From: Trichoderma breve
Taxonomy: Eukaryota; Ascomycota; Sordariomycetes; Hypocreales; Hypocreaceae
NCBI RefSeq assembly: GCF_028502605.1
Contig: NC_079232.1
Location: 2,790,001 to 2,854,000 of the forward strand
Reading direction: 5' to 3'
DNA length: 64,000 nt
The translations under genes and the position numbers were made by a program. Below are positions 34,601 through 46,212 of this stretch, piece after piece (the stretch's first letter is position 1; every line of letters starts with the position of its first letter). The notes below the pieces were generated by a model. That model searched no databases. It was not told where the DNA came from and saw nothing but the letters and a program-made list of their open reading frames with translations.

Positions 34601-37351
34601 GTGGTGAGGTTGCTTCTGGAAGGTGCTGCCAACCCTAGCGATCGCGACCTTGATGATTACTTGGAGCATGCTTCAAAGACTGGGAATATTGATATGGCGA
34701 AGTTACTGTTTCGACGGCGTGGCCACCAATCGAACAATCGTTACCTTCTGCATATTGCCGCGCAGAGCGGCCATAAGGCAATGATAACACTGTTATTAGA
34801 CGAGGGTTTTGACCTAGAGTCACAAGATAAGGAGGGTAAGACACCTCTACAACGTGCCGCAGCCAATGGCCACGATGCAGTTGTAAGACTACTGCTACTG
34901 AAGGGAGCCAATCTAGAGTCGAAAGATTCGAGGGGAAAGACGCCTCTGCTCGAAGCTGCAGAGAATGGCCATGATGCAGTTGTACAACTACTGCTACAGA
35001 AAGGCGCCAATCTGGATATCGAGGACAAATGGGGCCGGACACCACTAGTAGCGGCTATGGAGCACAACCATGAAGCCGCTGCAAAGCTCCTGCTAGGAAA
35101 TAGTGCAGACCTGGAGGCCGAAGCAAGTTCTCTGGGTGGTTTGCTAATTATAGCGGCAGAACAAGGCTACTATCAGATAGTGGAACTGCTTCTTGAAAGC
35201 GGTGTCAATCCAAACCGCAAACCTGGAGCAAATTCAACGGCGCTATATTCAGCAGCAGAGGGAGGGCATATTGAAACCGTTAGGCTGCTGCTAAATAAGG
35301 GTGCCGATCCGGGATATATACTTGAAGGGCACCTCGGACAAGAGACGGCGTTAGATGGAGCCGCGGAAGGGGGCCATGGAGCCGTGATGAGGCTCCTGTT
35401 GGATAGTGGTGCTACTCTGGGGGATAAAGACGACTTGAGAGAGGCCTTAGACTCGGCTGCAAAGTACGGGCGTAAGTCTGTGGTAGAGTTATTGGTGGAG
35501 AGTGGCATCAGCCCAAATTTCAAATGCGATGATGGATCTCAAGGGATACCGCTACTATCAGCTGCAAGGAGAGGGCATGAGGAGACAGTGAAATTCCTTC
35601 TGGAGTGTGGCGCCGATCCGAATGCTCATGATGCAGACGGAACTACGCCATTAGCCCAGGCCGCAGGTAACGGCTATAAAGCGATGGTGAAGCTGCTATT
35701 GGAACACGGTGCCGATCCAGATGCCGGGCGGGTAAAGGAATTGAGGCCTCTGGCTGCGGCTGCAGAGAAAGGACACGCAGAAATCGTGAGGCTGCTGTTG
35801 GAGAGTGGCGCCAAGCTTGAGCGTGGTAAAGGGGGTGGCCGGAGGCATAAAGACGCTCTCTTTTTGGCCTCAAGGCGGCCGCATGACGCAGTTGTAAAAT
35901 TACTGCTGGATAAGGGCGCAGAGCTGGAGTCTAAGCTTAAGAACGGCTGGTTTACTCGAAGACCGCTACATTACGCAGCACATATCGGCTATGAGGCAAT
36001 GGTTCATCAGTTTCTGAAGAATGGCGCCAACTTTGATGCCAGAGATACAGATGGTCGGACACCTCTGCATTATGCCATAGAGAAAGGGCACGAGGGAGTA
36101 GGCAAACTACTTCTAGATGCAGGTGCCAATCCAAATCGTGCAACTACCACTACAGAAAGGGAGCCACCCATATATCTGGCCGCAGAGAAAGGGCATGCAG
36201 CAATGGTAGAGCTATTGCTAGATAAGGGGGCTAGCCCAGACTCTGGTTCCCTGAACAGCACCCCATTATCTATATCTATAGAAAATGGGCATGAGGCAGT
36301 AGTAAAGCTATTGCTGGATAGAGGCTCTGACCCAAATCGATCCGCTGGTCATATGGACGGTTCGCCGTTGTGTATAGCTGCAAAATACGGCCGAGCGCAC
36401 ATAGCGAAACTGCTCCTTGACAAGGGCGCCAACCCAACACATACCCTTCATTCTCTCTATAGGAAACCACAACAGCCAATACATCTAGCCGCATCGAGCG
36501 GGTGCGAAGCAATAGTTTTACTATTGTTAGACAAAGGCGTAAGTCCAGACGTCGTGTGTGGAGGCTACGACGGAGACGAAACACCATTACATAAAGCTGC
36601 AAACGAGGGCCACGAAGCAGTGGTAAGATTGCTGCTTAGGAAGGGAGCTGATCCCAATTCAAAGGATGATAAGCAACAGACACCTCTAGACTACGCTATA
36701 CAGAGGGGATTAGTAGGGAGTAAAAACGATGCAGTGATAAAGTTGCTGCTTCAGAGCCGTGCTGACCTGAATATTGGGGAAGAAACTCTATTCAAGTTCC
36801 TAAAACCAAGAAGAAGCGATCTGATCAATTTATTCTTGGAAAGGGGTGTGAGCACCGAATCAACAGACGATAAAGGCTCCACGCTGTTACAGTACTCAGT
36901 ACAATGGGATTATACGTCAATAATAAGGGTTCTACTCGCTCACAACGCCTCTACTGAGGTCAAAGATTCGCGAGGCGAAACACCACTGCATATGGCTGCC
37001 AGTCGTGGACGAAAAGTAGCTGCAAAACTACTCTTAGATAAGGGGGCGAATATTAAATCAAAAGACAACAAAGGCGATACACCACTACATCAGGCAGCCG
37101 GAGACGGGAGTGAGATAGTAGTAAAACTACTACTAGACAGAGGTGCTGATGTAGAGGCCAAAAATATGGCTGGTAAAACACCACTACATTATGCAGTATC
37201 TGCTGGGAATGGGAGAGTCGTCCAACTATTGCTTACGAGAGGTGCTAATGCGCATGTCAAAGACAAAAAGGGCAGAACACCATTGCGTAATGCAAAATCT
37301 GATGGGCAGGAAGAGATAGTAGGATTACTACTGGGGAGACACGGCAATTAG
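31682..37351 (+). CDS. PNP-NACHT-ankyrin STAND (NLR-like) protein
   Basis: Three exons (31682-32669, 32733-33597, 33667-37351) give 1,845 residues. Residues 1-325 form a nucleoside-phosphorylase-like domain ([60 protein letters not shown]). Residues about 365-600 form a NACHT NTPase with Walker A GIPGAGKT (406-413) and Walker [12 protein letters not shown] helical WH-like region follows ([17 protein letters not shown]). About 30 ankyrin repeats occupy residue 850 to the end, most with the pattern TPLHxAAxxGHxxVVxLLLxxGAxPN. This is the tripartite layout of fungal NLR-like proteins linked to non-self recognition and cell-death control. The phosphorylase-like effector may cleave nucleosides or nucleotides, and the repeats would sense ligands. 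No stop or frameshift is seen, so the gene looks intact. Both introns end in TAG. Cytosolic location expected. Confidence 0.93.
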
Positions 37352-38540
37352 AGTATTCCAACAGCAATGTGGCTCGGGGTTATTGCGTGGAACTCGTTCT
37401 ATGTAAGCATGATCCTTATATAGGTAGCTTCCTTGCAGACATTGAGTGCTGGTTTCATTCAGTGAATAATGAGAGGCTTGTCGGCTAAACGTTTGTGACG
37501 GTTGTACTCTCTTATATAGATGATCTATACGTCAAGAGTCTGGAACACAAAGAAGAGGGTGATAAGGATAAGAAGGCGATTGAAAAGGGGTTTGGCTCAC
37601 ATCCTGCAACTAATTGCATAGTAAAGTCTATACTCATCTCTGAATCTGTTTAACAAAGAAAGACATTCTCTTTCATTTATATAGAGTCATGTTTGATGGA
37701 ACTAACCAAGCACCAGAAAATAAGATACGTAAATGCTTAACAAGACATGGGCTCCGACGCTGCTCACCACGAAAAGCAAAATTTACCTAGTTAGTATCGC
37801 TGTTATGCTTTCCTTCTAATCATTTGCAGCCAAAGTCAGGTGTTAACCGATGATATTGTTAGGCTTAACAATATGCGTGAAATCTGGGTCATAGTTTGAC
37901 ATGAAGGCGCTTGCTATGCCCTCCTTCAAAAATGTCTTAATATGTATACTTTTTAGGAACTATGATGTTCATTTCCAAATAATTGAGGTCGGAACAGTTT
38001 CTTACCACAAGATTTCTTTGCGAAACCTGGGAGTATCCTATTGGCCGTGTTTGGGCGCTTACAGAGGACTCAATCGGTAAGTGACTCAAGCTGTCCATTG
38101 AAGGATATTTACAGATTTAAGAGATCCTAAATTAATATGCCGCCGATTTCTATGCGCTTACCCTCTGTGAGAGTAAAAAAGTCACGTCTCATTAGTCGTC
38201 AATAGCTTGTGGCAGCCGTTGAAGGAGGCTGTTTTTTTATGTTTCGTAAGAGATTCAATTCAGTGATGATAACGGTCAGATAAACTGTGAGACAAACTGT
38301 ATGATGTGCTGTGGACATGACAAGCCGGAGTCGTGGTGATTGAGACACTAGACCTATAGCCACCAAAGGCAGAGTCGTCTGTAAACAGTGTGATAGCAAA
38401 TTGGTTTTTACATAGCCGATTGATGAAAAATAATATAAGGTCAAATACAATAAAATATGACATCAATTTCTCACAGGAAATACGGACATCTCCTCACGAC
38501 CCACAGTGGTTGTACTGACCGTGTGAATAGTGCGCGACTC
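37352..38540. other. Intergenic, nothing recognised
   Basis: AT-rich stretch after the NLR-like gene. Frames at 38199-38466 (minus) are short and lack features. Confidence 0.45.
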
Positions 38541-38615
38541 GGCTGCATGCGTCGGTAACAGAAGAGAGCCCACCAGAGTCACCATTCCAGTCCTTGGCCG
38601 AAGGCGTACAGAGAA
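38541..38615. repeat. Upstream repeat, copy A of the tandem duplication
   Basis: A block containing gctgcatgcgtcg and then cattccagtccttggccg is also found, diverged, at 39729-39805 (gccgcatgcgtcg; cattccagtccttagccg). It lies about 390 bp before the first small paralog, so the duplication unit included the promoter. Confidence 0.7.
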
Positions 38616-38929
38616 GCAGTCGACGCACTTGGGGTGAATTTAAGCGGTGGTCAATTCCCGGCAACGCCTTTAGTATTCACTCTAGCATTTCCTCTTACGG
38701 TGTCTTGGGAGGCCTACAACCCGCTTCAACCCGCCAGCATCCATGTGAAAGCCACATTGATAGTGTGTCTCAGCATCAATTGTATGCCGGTATTCTGCAT
38801 TCAAAACACCGAGAATGCAATTTAAGGGCACACGTCCGGTACCATTGCTTCCACCGTCAACAGTCTTTTCTCACTTTCATTTCATTACTTAAGATATCCA
38901 GCTTGATCGGCCTCTTTACATCATTCATC

Positions 38930-39430
38930 ATGAGCTACTGTCCAAGTGACACAACTTCAACGACTTCTTCTATGGTATACACCCCGAGAGGCGACTCTAT
39001 CGCCATCGGAGACCTCAATCTCCAGGATAACCCCTCAGACGCAGTTCCTTGGCCCGGCAATACGTATAGAATTCAAGAGAGGCGCTCTAAGCGATCAATT
39101 TACTCATATAATGGCATCTCAATGACCAGCGGCACCAGCAGCTACAGCCATTGGCTCTGCGTCGAATCCCGTGGCTATTTCGGATTCTTCAACAAACAAA
39201 ACAACCAATACCTAAGCTTTCAAAATGACCGCATACAGATGGCATCCGACTTCGGCTCCAGGGAATTATTTTCGCCAAGAAGGCATCCAATGGGAGGATA
39301 TCTGCTAATGGTTCCGCATGGCAGCGATACGCTGAAGCAAGTGGGGATTCTCTGTGATGAAACAACACTCGTTGTCAGGCATCATGCTGGGGCCATTTGG
39401 GATTTCATTCAAGTATCAGAATCGAGATGA
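38930..39430 (+). CDS. Small all-beta-type hypothetical protein, tandem paralog A
   Basis: A 166-residue protein from ATG 38930. The reading frame is open further upstream, but this ATG aligns with the start of paralog B. It begins with a Ser/Thr-rich segment (DTTSTTSSMVYTPRGDSI). The body then shows VPWPGNTYRIQ, HWLCVESRGYFGFFN, NQYLSF, SPRRHPMGGYLLMV, TLKQVGI and HHAGAIWDFIQV. The spaced aromatic/Gly strands ending in YLS recall fascin-like beta-trefoil proteins, but that link is weak. There is no signal peptide or membrane segment, so it is probably cytosolic. Not recognised as a named family. Paralog B lies 560 bp downstream on the same strand, roughly 40-50% identical by eye. Confidence 0.75.
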   Translation: MSYCPSDTTSTTSSMVYTPRGDSIAIGDLNLQDNPSDAVPWPGNTYRIQERRSKRSIYSYNGISMTSGTSSYSHWLCVESRGYFGFFNKQNNQYLSFQNDRIQMASDFGSRELFSPRRHPMGGYLLMVPHGSDTLKQVGILCDETTLVVRHHAGAIWDFIQVSESR

Positions 39431-39992
39431 AATCGGAGATGTATAACGATATCTGTGGTCTTGGAATATTTCTTTATCTAATGGGTTCGTAGAAGATGAA
39501 TACTATAGATTTGAACGGCTTGTTTAAACAAATGTCACTTCAATCTCTTCTCCCGAGCTTCAAAATAAAGTAAAAGCAGTTTGTCAATAATATGAAGCTT
39601 ATTCGTATACAAGCGATTGAGAGAGATTTTAGAAAAAACTGTAGTAAAATATTAAGAGCAATTTTCTTCTAGAAACTACATTTCCCCTCGGTCTATAGAA
39701 AGAATAAAAACCATGCATATACGCGAACAGCCGCATGCGTCGATAGCGGAGCAACGCTCACCGGACTTGGCATTCCAGTCCTTAGCCGTAGACATACAGA
39801 TATGCAGTTTAAGCGATTTGGATGTGTTAAAGCAGGTTGAGTCTAACGGTGTGCCAATTGCACTTACATTTCTGTATCCGACATCCAAATACAGAAGAGA
39901 ATTTAAAGGCAACACATCAACTTCCACGCACTATCACCCTCACTCTCGTGAAATCCCCACGAAACGTCTCACTCTCCTGCGCACCAGTCACC
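39431..39992. repeat. Spacer with upstream repeat copy B (39729-39805)
   Basis: Region between the paralogs. Positions 39729-39805 are the diverged second copy of the 38541-38615 block. Weaker similarity continues towards the start of paralog B (gagaatttaaaggcaacaca compared with gagaatgcaatttaagggcacac). Confidence 0.6.
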
Positions 39993-40499
39993 ATGAGCTT
40001 CGATTCAAGCAACACTACTTCAACCGCCTCATCTATTATATTCACCTCGAAAGATGATTCACTTACCATCGAAAATCTCTCTCTCCAGGATGGCTCCTTA
40101 GATACAGTTCCTTGGCCTGATAAAACATATATGATCCGGGAGAAGGAGTCTGGACTAGTGATCGGTATATCGGATGGCAGACTTTATATGCATGAATTCT
40201 CCAAGGGTCTGGACCCTGAGCCCTACTGTTGGTTCTGTGTCGAATCCAATGGCTTTTTCGGATTCTTCAATAGGCGCAGCAACATGTATTTGAGCTCCGG
40301 ATATACGGGCACGCTGTGCACAACATCTCAATTTGGGGTCAAGGAATATATTTTGCCGAGGAGACATCCAAATGGAGGGTATCAGCTGTTGGTAGGGGCC
40401 GATTCTACTACGTTGAAACAAATTGCAATCTTCAGTCAAGATAATATCATCATAAGGCAGCATGTTGGCACCATTTGGGAATTTGTCCAGGTATCCTGA
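39993..40499 (+). CDS. Small all-beta-type hypothetical protein, tandem paralog B
   Basis: A 168-residue protein from ATG 39993, which follows caccATG. It matches paralog A along its whole length: NTTSTASSIIFTSKDDSLTI, VPWPDKTYMIREKESG, WFCVESNGFFGFFN, MYLSS, LPRRHPNGGYQLLV, TLKQIAI and HVGTIWEFVQV. The conserved framework (V-P-W-P-x-x-T-Y, C-V-E-S, G-F-F-N, R-R-H-P-x-G-G-Y, T-L-K-Q, G-x-I-W-x-F-x-Q-V) shows both copies are under protein-level constraint. The middle segment after TYxIxE is the most divergent. Function unknown; no signal peptide or membrane segment. Confidence 0.78.
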   Translation: MSFDSSNTTSTASSIIFTSKDDSLTIENLSLQDGSLDTVPWPDKTYMIREKESGLVIGISDGRLYMHEFSKGLDPEPYCWFCVESNGFFGFFNRRSNMYLSSGYTGTLCTTSQFGVKEYILPRRHPNGGYQLLVGADSTTLKQIAIFSQDNIIIRQHVGTIWEFVQVS

Positions 40500-42499
40500 T
40501 CTGGGATGGAATGCATGTTATTTTGGAGTCAAATCAAGTTTTCCGTAGTTGCAGAACTAAATGATCATCACTACATTCTCTGGGGCTGTCTTAACCAATC
40601 CTCCATACATCCTTCATTTATTAAAGGAGTTGGACTTGACGTCGCGACCTGTATTTTAATTCTATAGCATCTTCGTGGTTTAATAGGAGTCTCAAATTGT
40701 ACACTTTGCCAAGCAATCACTACGTGGTTGAGCTCGAAAGTCCTCTTCTGTGCTGAATATTGTCATCAATTGCCTACTTCCAATTCGGTTCGTGCTTTTG
40801 CGGAATTTGATGCACACATACCGCACAACTAAAGCCAATCTAGTAAGAACAATGGCCACGAGTGCCACCAAGTACGAGCCTCCTGTCCAGCCCGAATGGA
40901 TCTCACACGATAATTAATATATCCCATGATTCGCTAACTCTAGATCACCCTCCCATGGTAGAATCAGCTATGAGTCCATCAGCTTAAATTCCAAGGTCAA
41001 GAGAGATCATATCATACAACATCGAGTCTCTTCTAAGGCACACTCTTGCTCTGAACTACTGAACTCACAAGATAAGGGTAATATCGCCACTTACTCTTAC
41101 CTATTAGGGACTTTGAGCGTGCATGGGAATCACCAACCATCACTCGGTGGCAACACCCGTTTCTCATTTACTCAATACACTATCATAGAAATCTCAGCAG
41201 TCCGGATAAATGGAAAACCGAATCACGTCTGCGACCCCCTCCACGGAAGGCTCATCTAACAAAGATGGGTGTTGGTACCCCCAACCCCCCGTCACTCATA
41301 GTAACAAGCCTGATCTGACGGCATCCCCTTGCTTTGCGCGTCAAATCCTCAGAATCCTTCCGCCGTTAACCAGGCTAGCGCAAGGGGAACTGAGCAAACA
41401 CAGCTACATCCAACTACTAGGTAGTTTAGCTTTATCCAGGTACGATATCTAGCTACTTGTAACGATATAAGTCAAACTGCGGTCGTATTCAGGTCATCCA
41501 AGTCATTAAGTTCTTGCCCCATGTTCTCTTAGCTTGAGTCTTATGCTGGATACTTAAGTACCTGTAGTTCTGGGCTGTGCAACGATGTGCGAGATGCGTC
41601 TTCACATCATGTGCATGCATCTCAGTCACCATAGACGCCCCAAGTAGGCTCGTGTTGATCACCAATCTTCCACATATTGCATCCCTCCAACCCCGCTCGG
41701 GTTTCAATAGTAGCTATCTAGTGATGTTGTATTGAAGATGATGACAGGCCATATCCGGCAAACGGCCCGGCACGCCAAACTATCGCCCGATGTCGACGTT
41801 AAGATGTACTTCTTCACGCCTTGCGTCTGTCTACCCCAGTCAAACAACCCGTCTCTTGCCACTGCGTCAATTTCTCAAAGGCACATTAGCCGCTCATACA
41901 AATTACAAACCCGTCATGGATCTCATCTCTCCGTCTCCATAAAGACGCGGCTCCAAAGTCCCCTCGCATGCCGTAGTTCGACAGGGATGGTGCTAAGCGG
42001 CGGTTAATTCGACGAATCACCACCATAGCCGCCGTGTGATGAAGCCCTCGAGCCGCATATCACATCACAACCGCAGCACACGCAGCATGCGCCCGCTCGA
42101 ACAAAAACCGCGCATAGCACCCAGCCCTTTCCGCGAGAAGCGACCTTTTGTTGCCGAGTGGCTTCACATCCGCGATCTCCGGAAGAAGTGAGCTTGACCT
42201 GCGGTAAGCGAACTAGGCGCGCCTTCGTGTACAAGTCCTGATGCGTGATAAGGCCTGTCAACGGCTGATGGTTCCTGGCTACCGCATTGATCCCATAGGT
42301 TCGTTTGCGATTCTACAGGGTTCTTAGTCTCTTCCGATCCATAGATCGTACTTGAGGAACAGGGCTAAACGAAGCCATTGCATCTCCATACACGGGAAAA
42401 AGTTCTTGTCAAGGTATCATGTTTATTGCTGCTTACTTGCTTGGGCAATCTGCAGTCTCGTATATGCTGTCTACTACTTGGATACTCTTCCGGCCCCGG
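40500..42499. other. 2-kb gene-poor region
   Basis: Only frames below 95 codons, without domains. It includes the 3' flanks of paralog B and of the RTA1-like gene. Nothing else recognised. Confidence 0.45.
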
Positions 42500-43763
42500 T
42501 CACCATAGTACATCACTATCTACCAGGTCTGTCGGTGCTGCCCATCTCTCCGATCGCTCAGTTAGCATCTGGGCGCTCACAGCTCGGACCGATATTGGCG
42601 ACAAAATCATCGGGCTTGGTGGCCTGTTGACTGGTCTTGGAGATGATGGTAAGCCGTAAGAACCGTACGTAGGTGGTGGTTTAGCCTCTCGAAGTGGTCT
42701 TTGGGTAGAAGGGGAAAACTGCGATCGAATATTGGGATCGTAGCGGTGATGGACGGCATGGCTAAATGATGTTTGTAGTGGTGGAAGAGCTAGGCCCCGG
42801 CGCTTTCGGTATCGAGGAGACGTTGCGCCCCATGATGACCCAAAAGCGGCGCCAGGGTGTGCAGTCGTCAAGAGGAGACAGGCCAGGAAGGGGACCAACC
42901 CGTTCATAATCATGAAAGCGGGCTCGCTCTGGAACAGAGTACCACTCAGACCACCAACCATCTCGAATATCCGATATATCGTCTGTGCAAAGAGCAGGAG
43001 GGATACTACTTCCATACCTATATCGTGTCAATAGATATTCAAGATAGCGAAAAGAACAAGTTGAGCAGCACTTACAACGAAGAAACCTGGAAAATTGTGT
43101 AGAATAATAGATGTCGGCATGTGTCGGGTCCGGGGCTTCATCACTCAGGAACAAGCCCGTAGTGAAGCAGACATATACGGCGATTATGGCAAACAACAAG
43201 AGGGCTTGGGCACCCAGCCCTCCGGCGATTATATCGGCACTCCTATCACGCTTTTCATCTCGTCAGCTAATAGCTTTGGCATAATAAAGGGATCCAATAC
43301 ATACGCTCACGCCTCCATATCCATAGGCAACAAAGACAGTCCCAACTATGTCGAGTACAAGGCTCACGATGAAGAGACCAAACAGGAAGGACGTGGTAAG
43401 GATGGATTGGCATCTGGCATGGCCCTGTCCATAGATGACGAGTAGATGTGGCAATATACTTGTCATGGCACCAGACATAAAGACTGGTCCTAGGATGCTC
43501 CCCAAGAGCGTAAGGGCAAAGTAACCTTGGTGGTCCCGCGATTCATGCAAGAGGATTCTTCCTAGAAATCCAAACACCTCAAAAGATAGCCCAGTTGCCA
43601 TTAAGGCAGAGAAGCCCGGGGTCCGGAAGCGGTATCCCAGGTAAAAGGTGGTGGGAGTCAAGAAAGCAAAGACAGCGAGGAAGACTGCACTGCCTATAAG
43701 ATTGAGATCATTTGCAAAGAAACCGCTCCCGGTAGGACATGTTGAACCACAGGTACTTGCCAT
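42500..43763 (-). CDS. RTA1-like membrane protein (lipid-translocating exporter family)
   Basis: A seven-helix fungal membrane protein. Relatives (yeast Rta1, Rsb1, Pug1) affect resistance to 7-aminocholesterol, sphingoid bases or porphyrins. Exons 43763-43305, 43250-43076 and 43017-42500 give 383 residues. Family features are the Cys-containing extracellular N-terminus, the first helix (LIGSAVFLAVFAFLTPTTFYLGY), LGSILGPVFMSGAMTSIL and the late motif FAQTIYRIFEMVGG. The tail after the last helix is long, Pro- and Arg-rich and presumably cytosolic. Intron 1 has donor GTATGT and must end in AAAAG (43251), since the TAG acceptor just upstream leads to a stop; intron 2 ends in TAG. The substrate is unknown. 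Confidence 0.88.
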
Positions 43764-46212
43764 GATGAAGAAGAATAGTCTGGCTTGATCACATCGAATA
43801 CTCTATGGCCATGGGAGGTAAATCTCCTGAGGGGGGAATGGGTTGGGGAGCCTCTCTGTATTTAATAATGAAGCCATGTCGCAGTAGATGCCTCAAAGGC
43901 GGGCTGTGGATCGGCAATTACAGCCCAATAGAGTAGCCCCATGAGATCCTGCTTGATAGAATGTTCACAAGCCGTAGCTTGCCTAGAGTGTCACCCCAGC
44001 AGGGGACATAAGGCTTCCTCTCCACCATCTAGTCTACTTGGAGGGCGGAAGAGCATCACGACAACAAGATGGGGGGCCAGTGTCAGAGCCTGTTCAGGTA
44101 AACTGCCGAGCCGTGCGATTCCACAAAGGTAACCCGCGGTTGGTCAAGACCCATGTAGTACACTAGCCGACTTGTCCATGAGTTCGTTGGGTTGTATCAT
44201 AGAACCCATGTAGCAGAGAAGACGAGAGCACCAGAACCGGCAGTCTGGTTCGGCCGCGGCCCCTAAAGACAAGGAAACCGGCGTCGGGCCAGTTATGGGG
44301 GCCAAATCTGCCACCCAGCAGCTAACCACCGGTCAAAAGCCGCGAGGCGTGCACACCATCTCGAAACGAGGGTAGGAGTGTGACGGTGACAATGTCAAGC
44401 TATACGGGCCGCATGCATATACAACTTCCTGATTGCGACTGGTGATGTATCTGCCTATCTGTTGTGCATTTTTGCGTTGATAGATGTTCCGTCATGTGAT
44501 TTCGAGGGGGCAAATATTCGATAAGTACGTCGAACGAATCTCCAGGCTGTCTTTCATATTCTGTACTCGAACGACTGGGCTGCATATCCATGAATCCTTC
44601 TGGAGGCGGGGCTACCAGGATCAAGAACGAGAAGGCTGTCCAAATCCAACATCGGTTGCGACAGTAAGAAGAGCCCCCATCACCGTTTCCAAGGCACAGC
44701 CTGTCGATTCAACAATCCGGGGCCTGGTATAACAGCACTTGTCAGGACGTTGCAACGAGAAACAGGCGACGACCAACACCGGATCCGCAGCAACACAAAC
44801 GAGGGGCTTCAACGGCCCGTGACTTTGCGCCAAGGCAGGCTGTTGGAGAATCTGGGCTCTGAAAATGGCGCCATGGCCGAGGTGAAATATGCAGCTCGAG
44901 TGTTGGAACCAACAACCGCAACCGCTCGACCCCTGGCTTTTCCGTCTCTAGTGGCACTAGCAAAGCGAGCGATGCAGAGCTCCAGGGACTGTGTGATGTT
45001 GGCAGTGATTATTTGCCACAAAGATTAGAAGCTCCTACTACTGGGTTGCGAATCTGTTGCCATGGAGTATTCATTACTCGGGTTCGAACGCCTTCCTGTA
45101 GGGCCTGAAACGAGAAGAGACGAGGGTTAAGGGCAAGTGTCAGGCGACGAGAGGCAGTGTGTGGTGTTGCAGCGAGTCCAGCCTCAATGCAACTGCAACG
45201 ATGGCTAGCTGCTTCCCCTGTCATTCACGGTATGCTGGCGATGCAAGTGTGCGCAGGTGGAGATAGAGGCAAGCCAATGGGCTGCCGGACATTCCATTCC
45301 GGGTCAAGGACGGGCTGGATGCATGGCGAAGATCAAGATGATTTTCTGATACCCTGGCCTTATCGAGGGCAAAGTAAGCTGCGTGAAGCTATGGCCTCCA
45401 GGGCAAGCAATTCGTTGCTTAGTGTGTTTGAAGTGCTAGAGCAGAGTGGCGGCCACCCTCAGCTCAAGACCACCGGCCTCAACGTTGTGCGGGTACCTGA
45501 TCCAGCATCCAACGCCCAGCATTTCCATTAACGTTAACATTATCAATGCCTACTCACTAGCAATATACTCTGTCTAAGAGATACTAGAAGAAGTTACTAT
45601 AGTGAGGATTATATCATCCACAATATATTCCAAACCATGTTACCGAAAAGACCCAATCAATGCTCAAGCAACGCAACTTCTGACACTCGATTAGTGTCGG
45701 ATCCGGCGGGCTTTGCGCCTCAAGCACTTCGTCAGCGCCTCGCGGCAAGCCACACTCAGGCGGTGGATAAGCCCAGTTGCAGCTTAGGCGGCAGAACTGG
45801 CAATGACATCAATCCAATCGCCGAACCTCCCCCAATTCCACTCCCACGAGGTTCGAGGCTGCGCCCCCATCGCCAAATGACTTGACGCGTGTGCTCGCCT
45901 TCAGCTCTCGACGCCGCTCCGTGTTTCTATTTTGTGTCTCATTCAACCTCGTCTCATCCCTGATCCGCAGCCTCGCAAGCAATGCCAGCGTGCCGGACTT
46001 GGCCCTGGTCTGAACAATTGCCGAGCGTGCTGCCAAGGGGTCAAAAACCCTTTGTATCCCCATACCCAACTGCGGAGACCTAACGAACAAAGCTATTTTT
46101 TCTTTGTTTTCTTCTCCGTTCTTTTCCTTCTTGCGTTTTTCTTCTTCTTTTATTTCTCCCTCCCTTTCTCCCGCAGAACATTCACCACTGCGGGAGCAGC
46201 CAGTCGCTAACC
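43764..46212. other. 2.4-kb intergenic region with a pyrimidine-rich leader
   Basis: No gene could be built. From about 46095 to 46175 the plus strand is strongly T/C-rich (runs of ttctt and tttt), ending 20-30 bp before the arrestin-like start. Such leaders are common upstream of well-expressed fungal genes. The region between 44.0 and 45.6 kb holds only chance frames of up to 124 codons. Confidence 0.5.

Noticed and set aside
34635..36602. Several minus-strand frames of 60-136 codons with repeated-looking sequence
   Set aside because: They are antisense shadows of the ankyrin repeats; the periodicity comes from the plus-strand gene.
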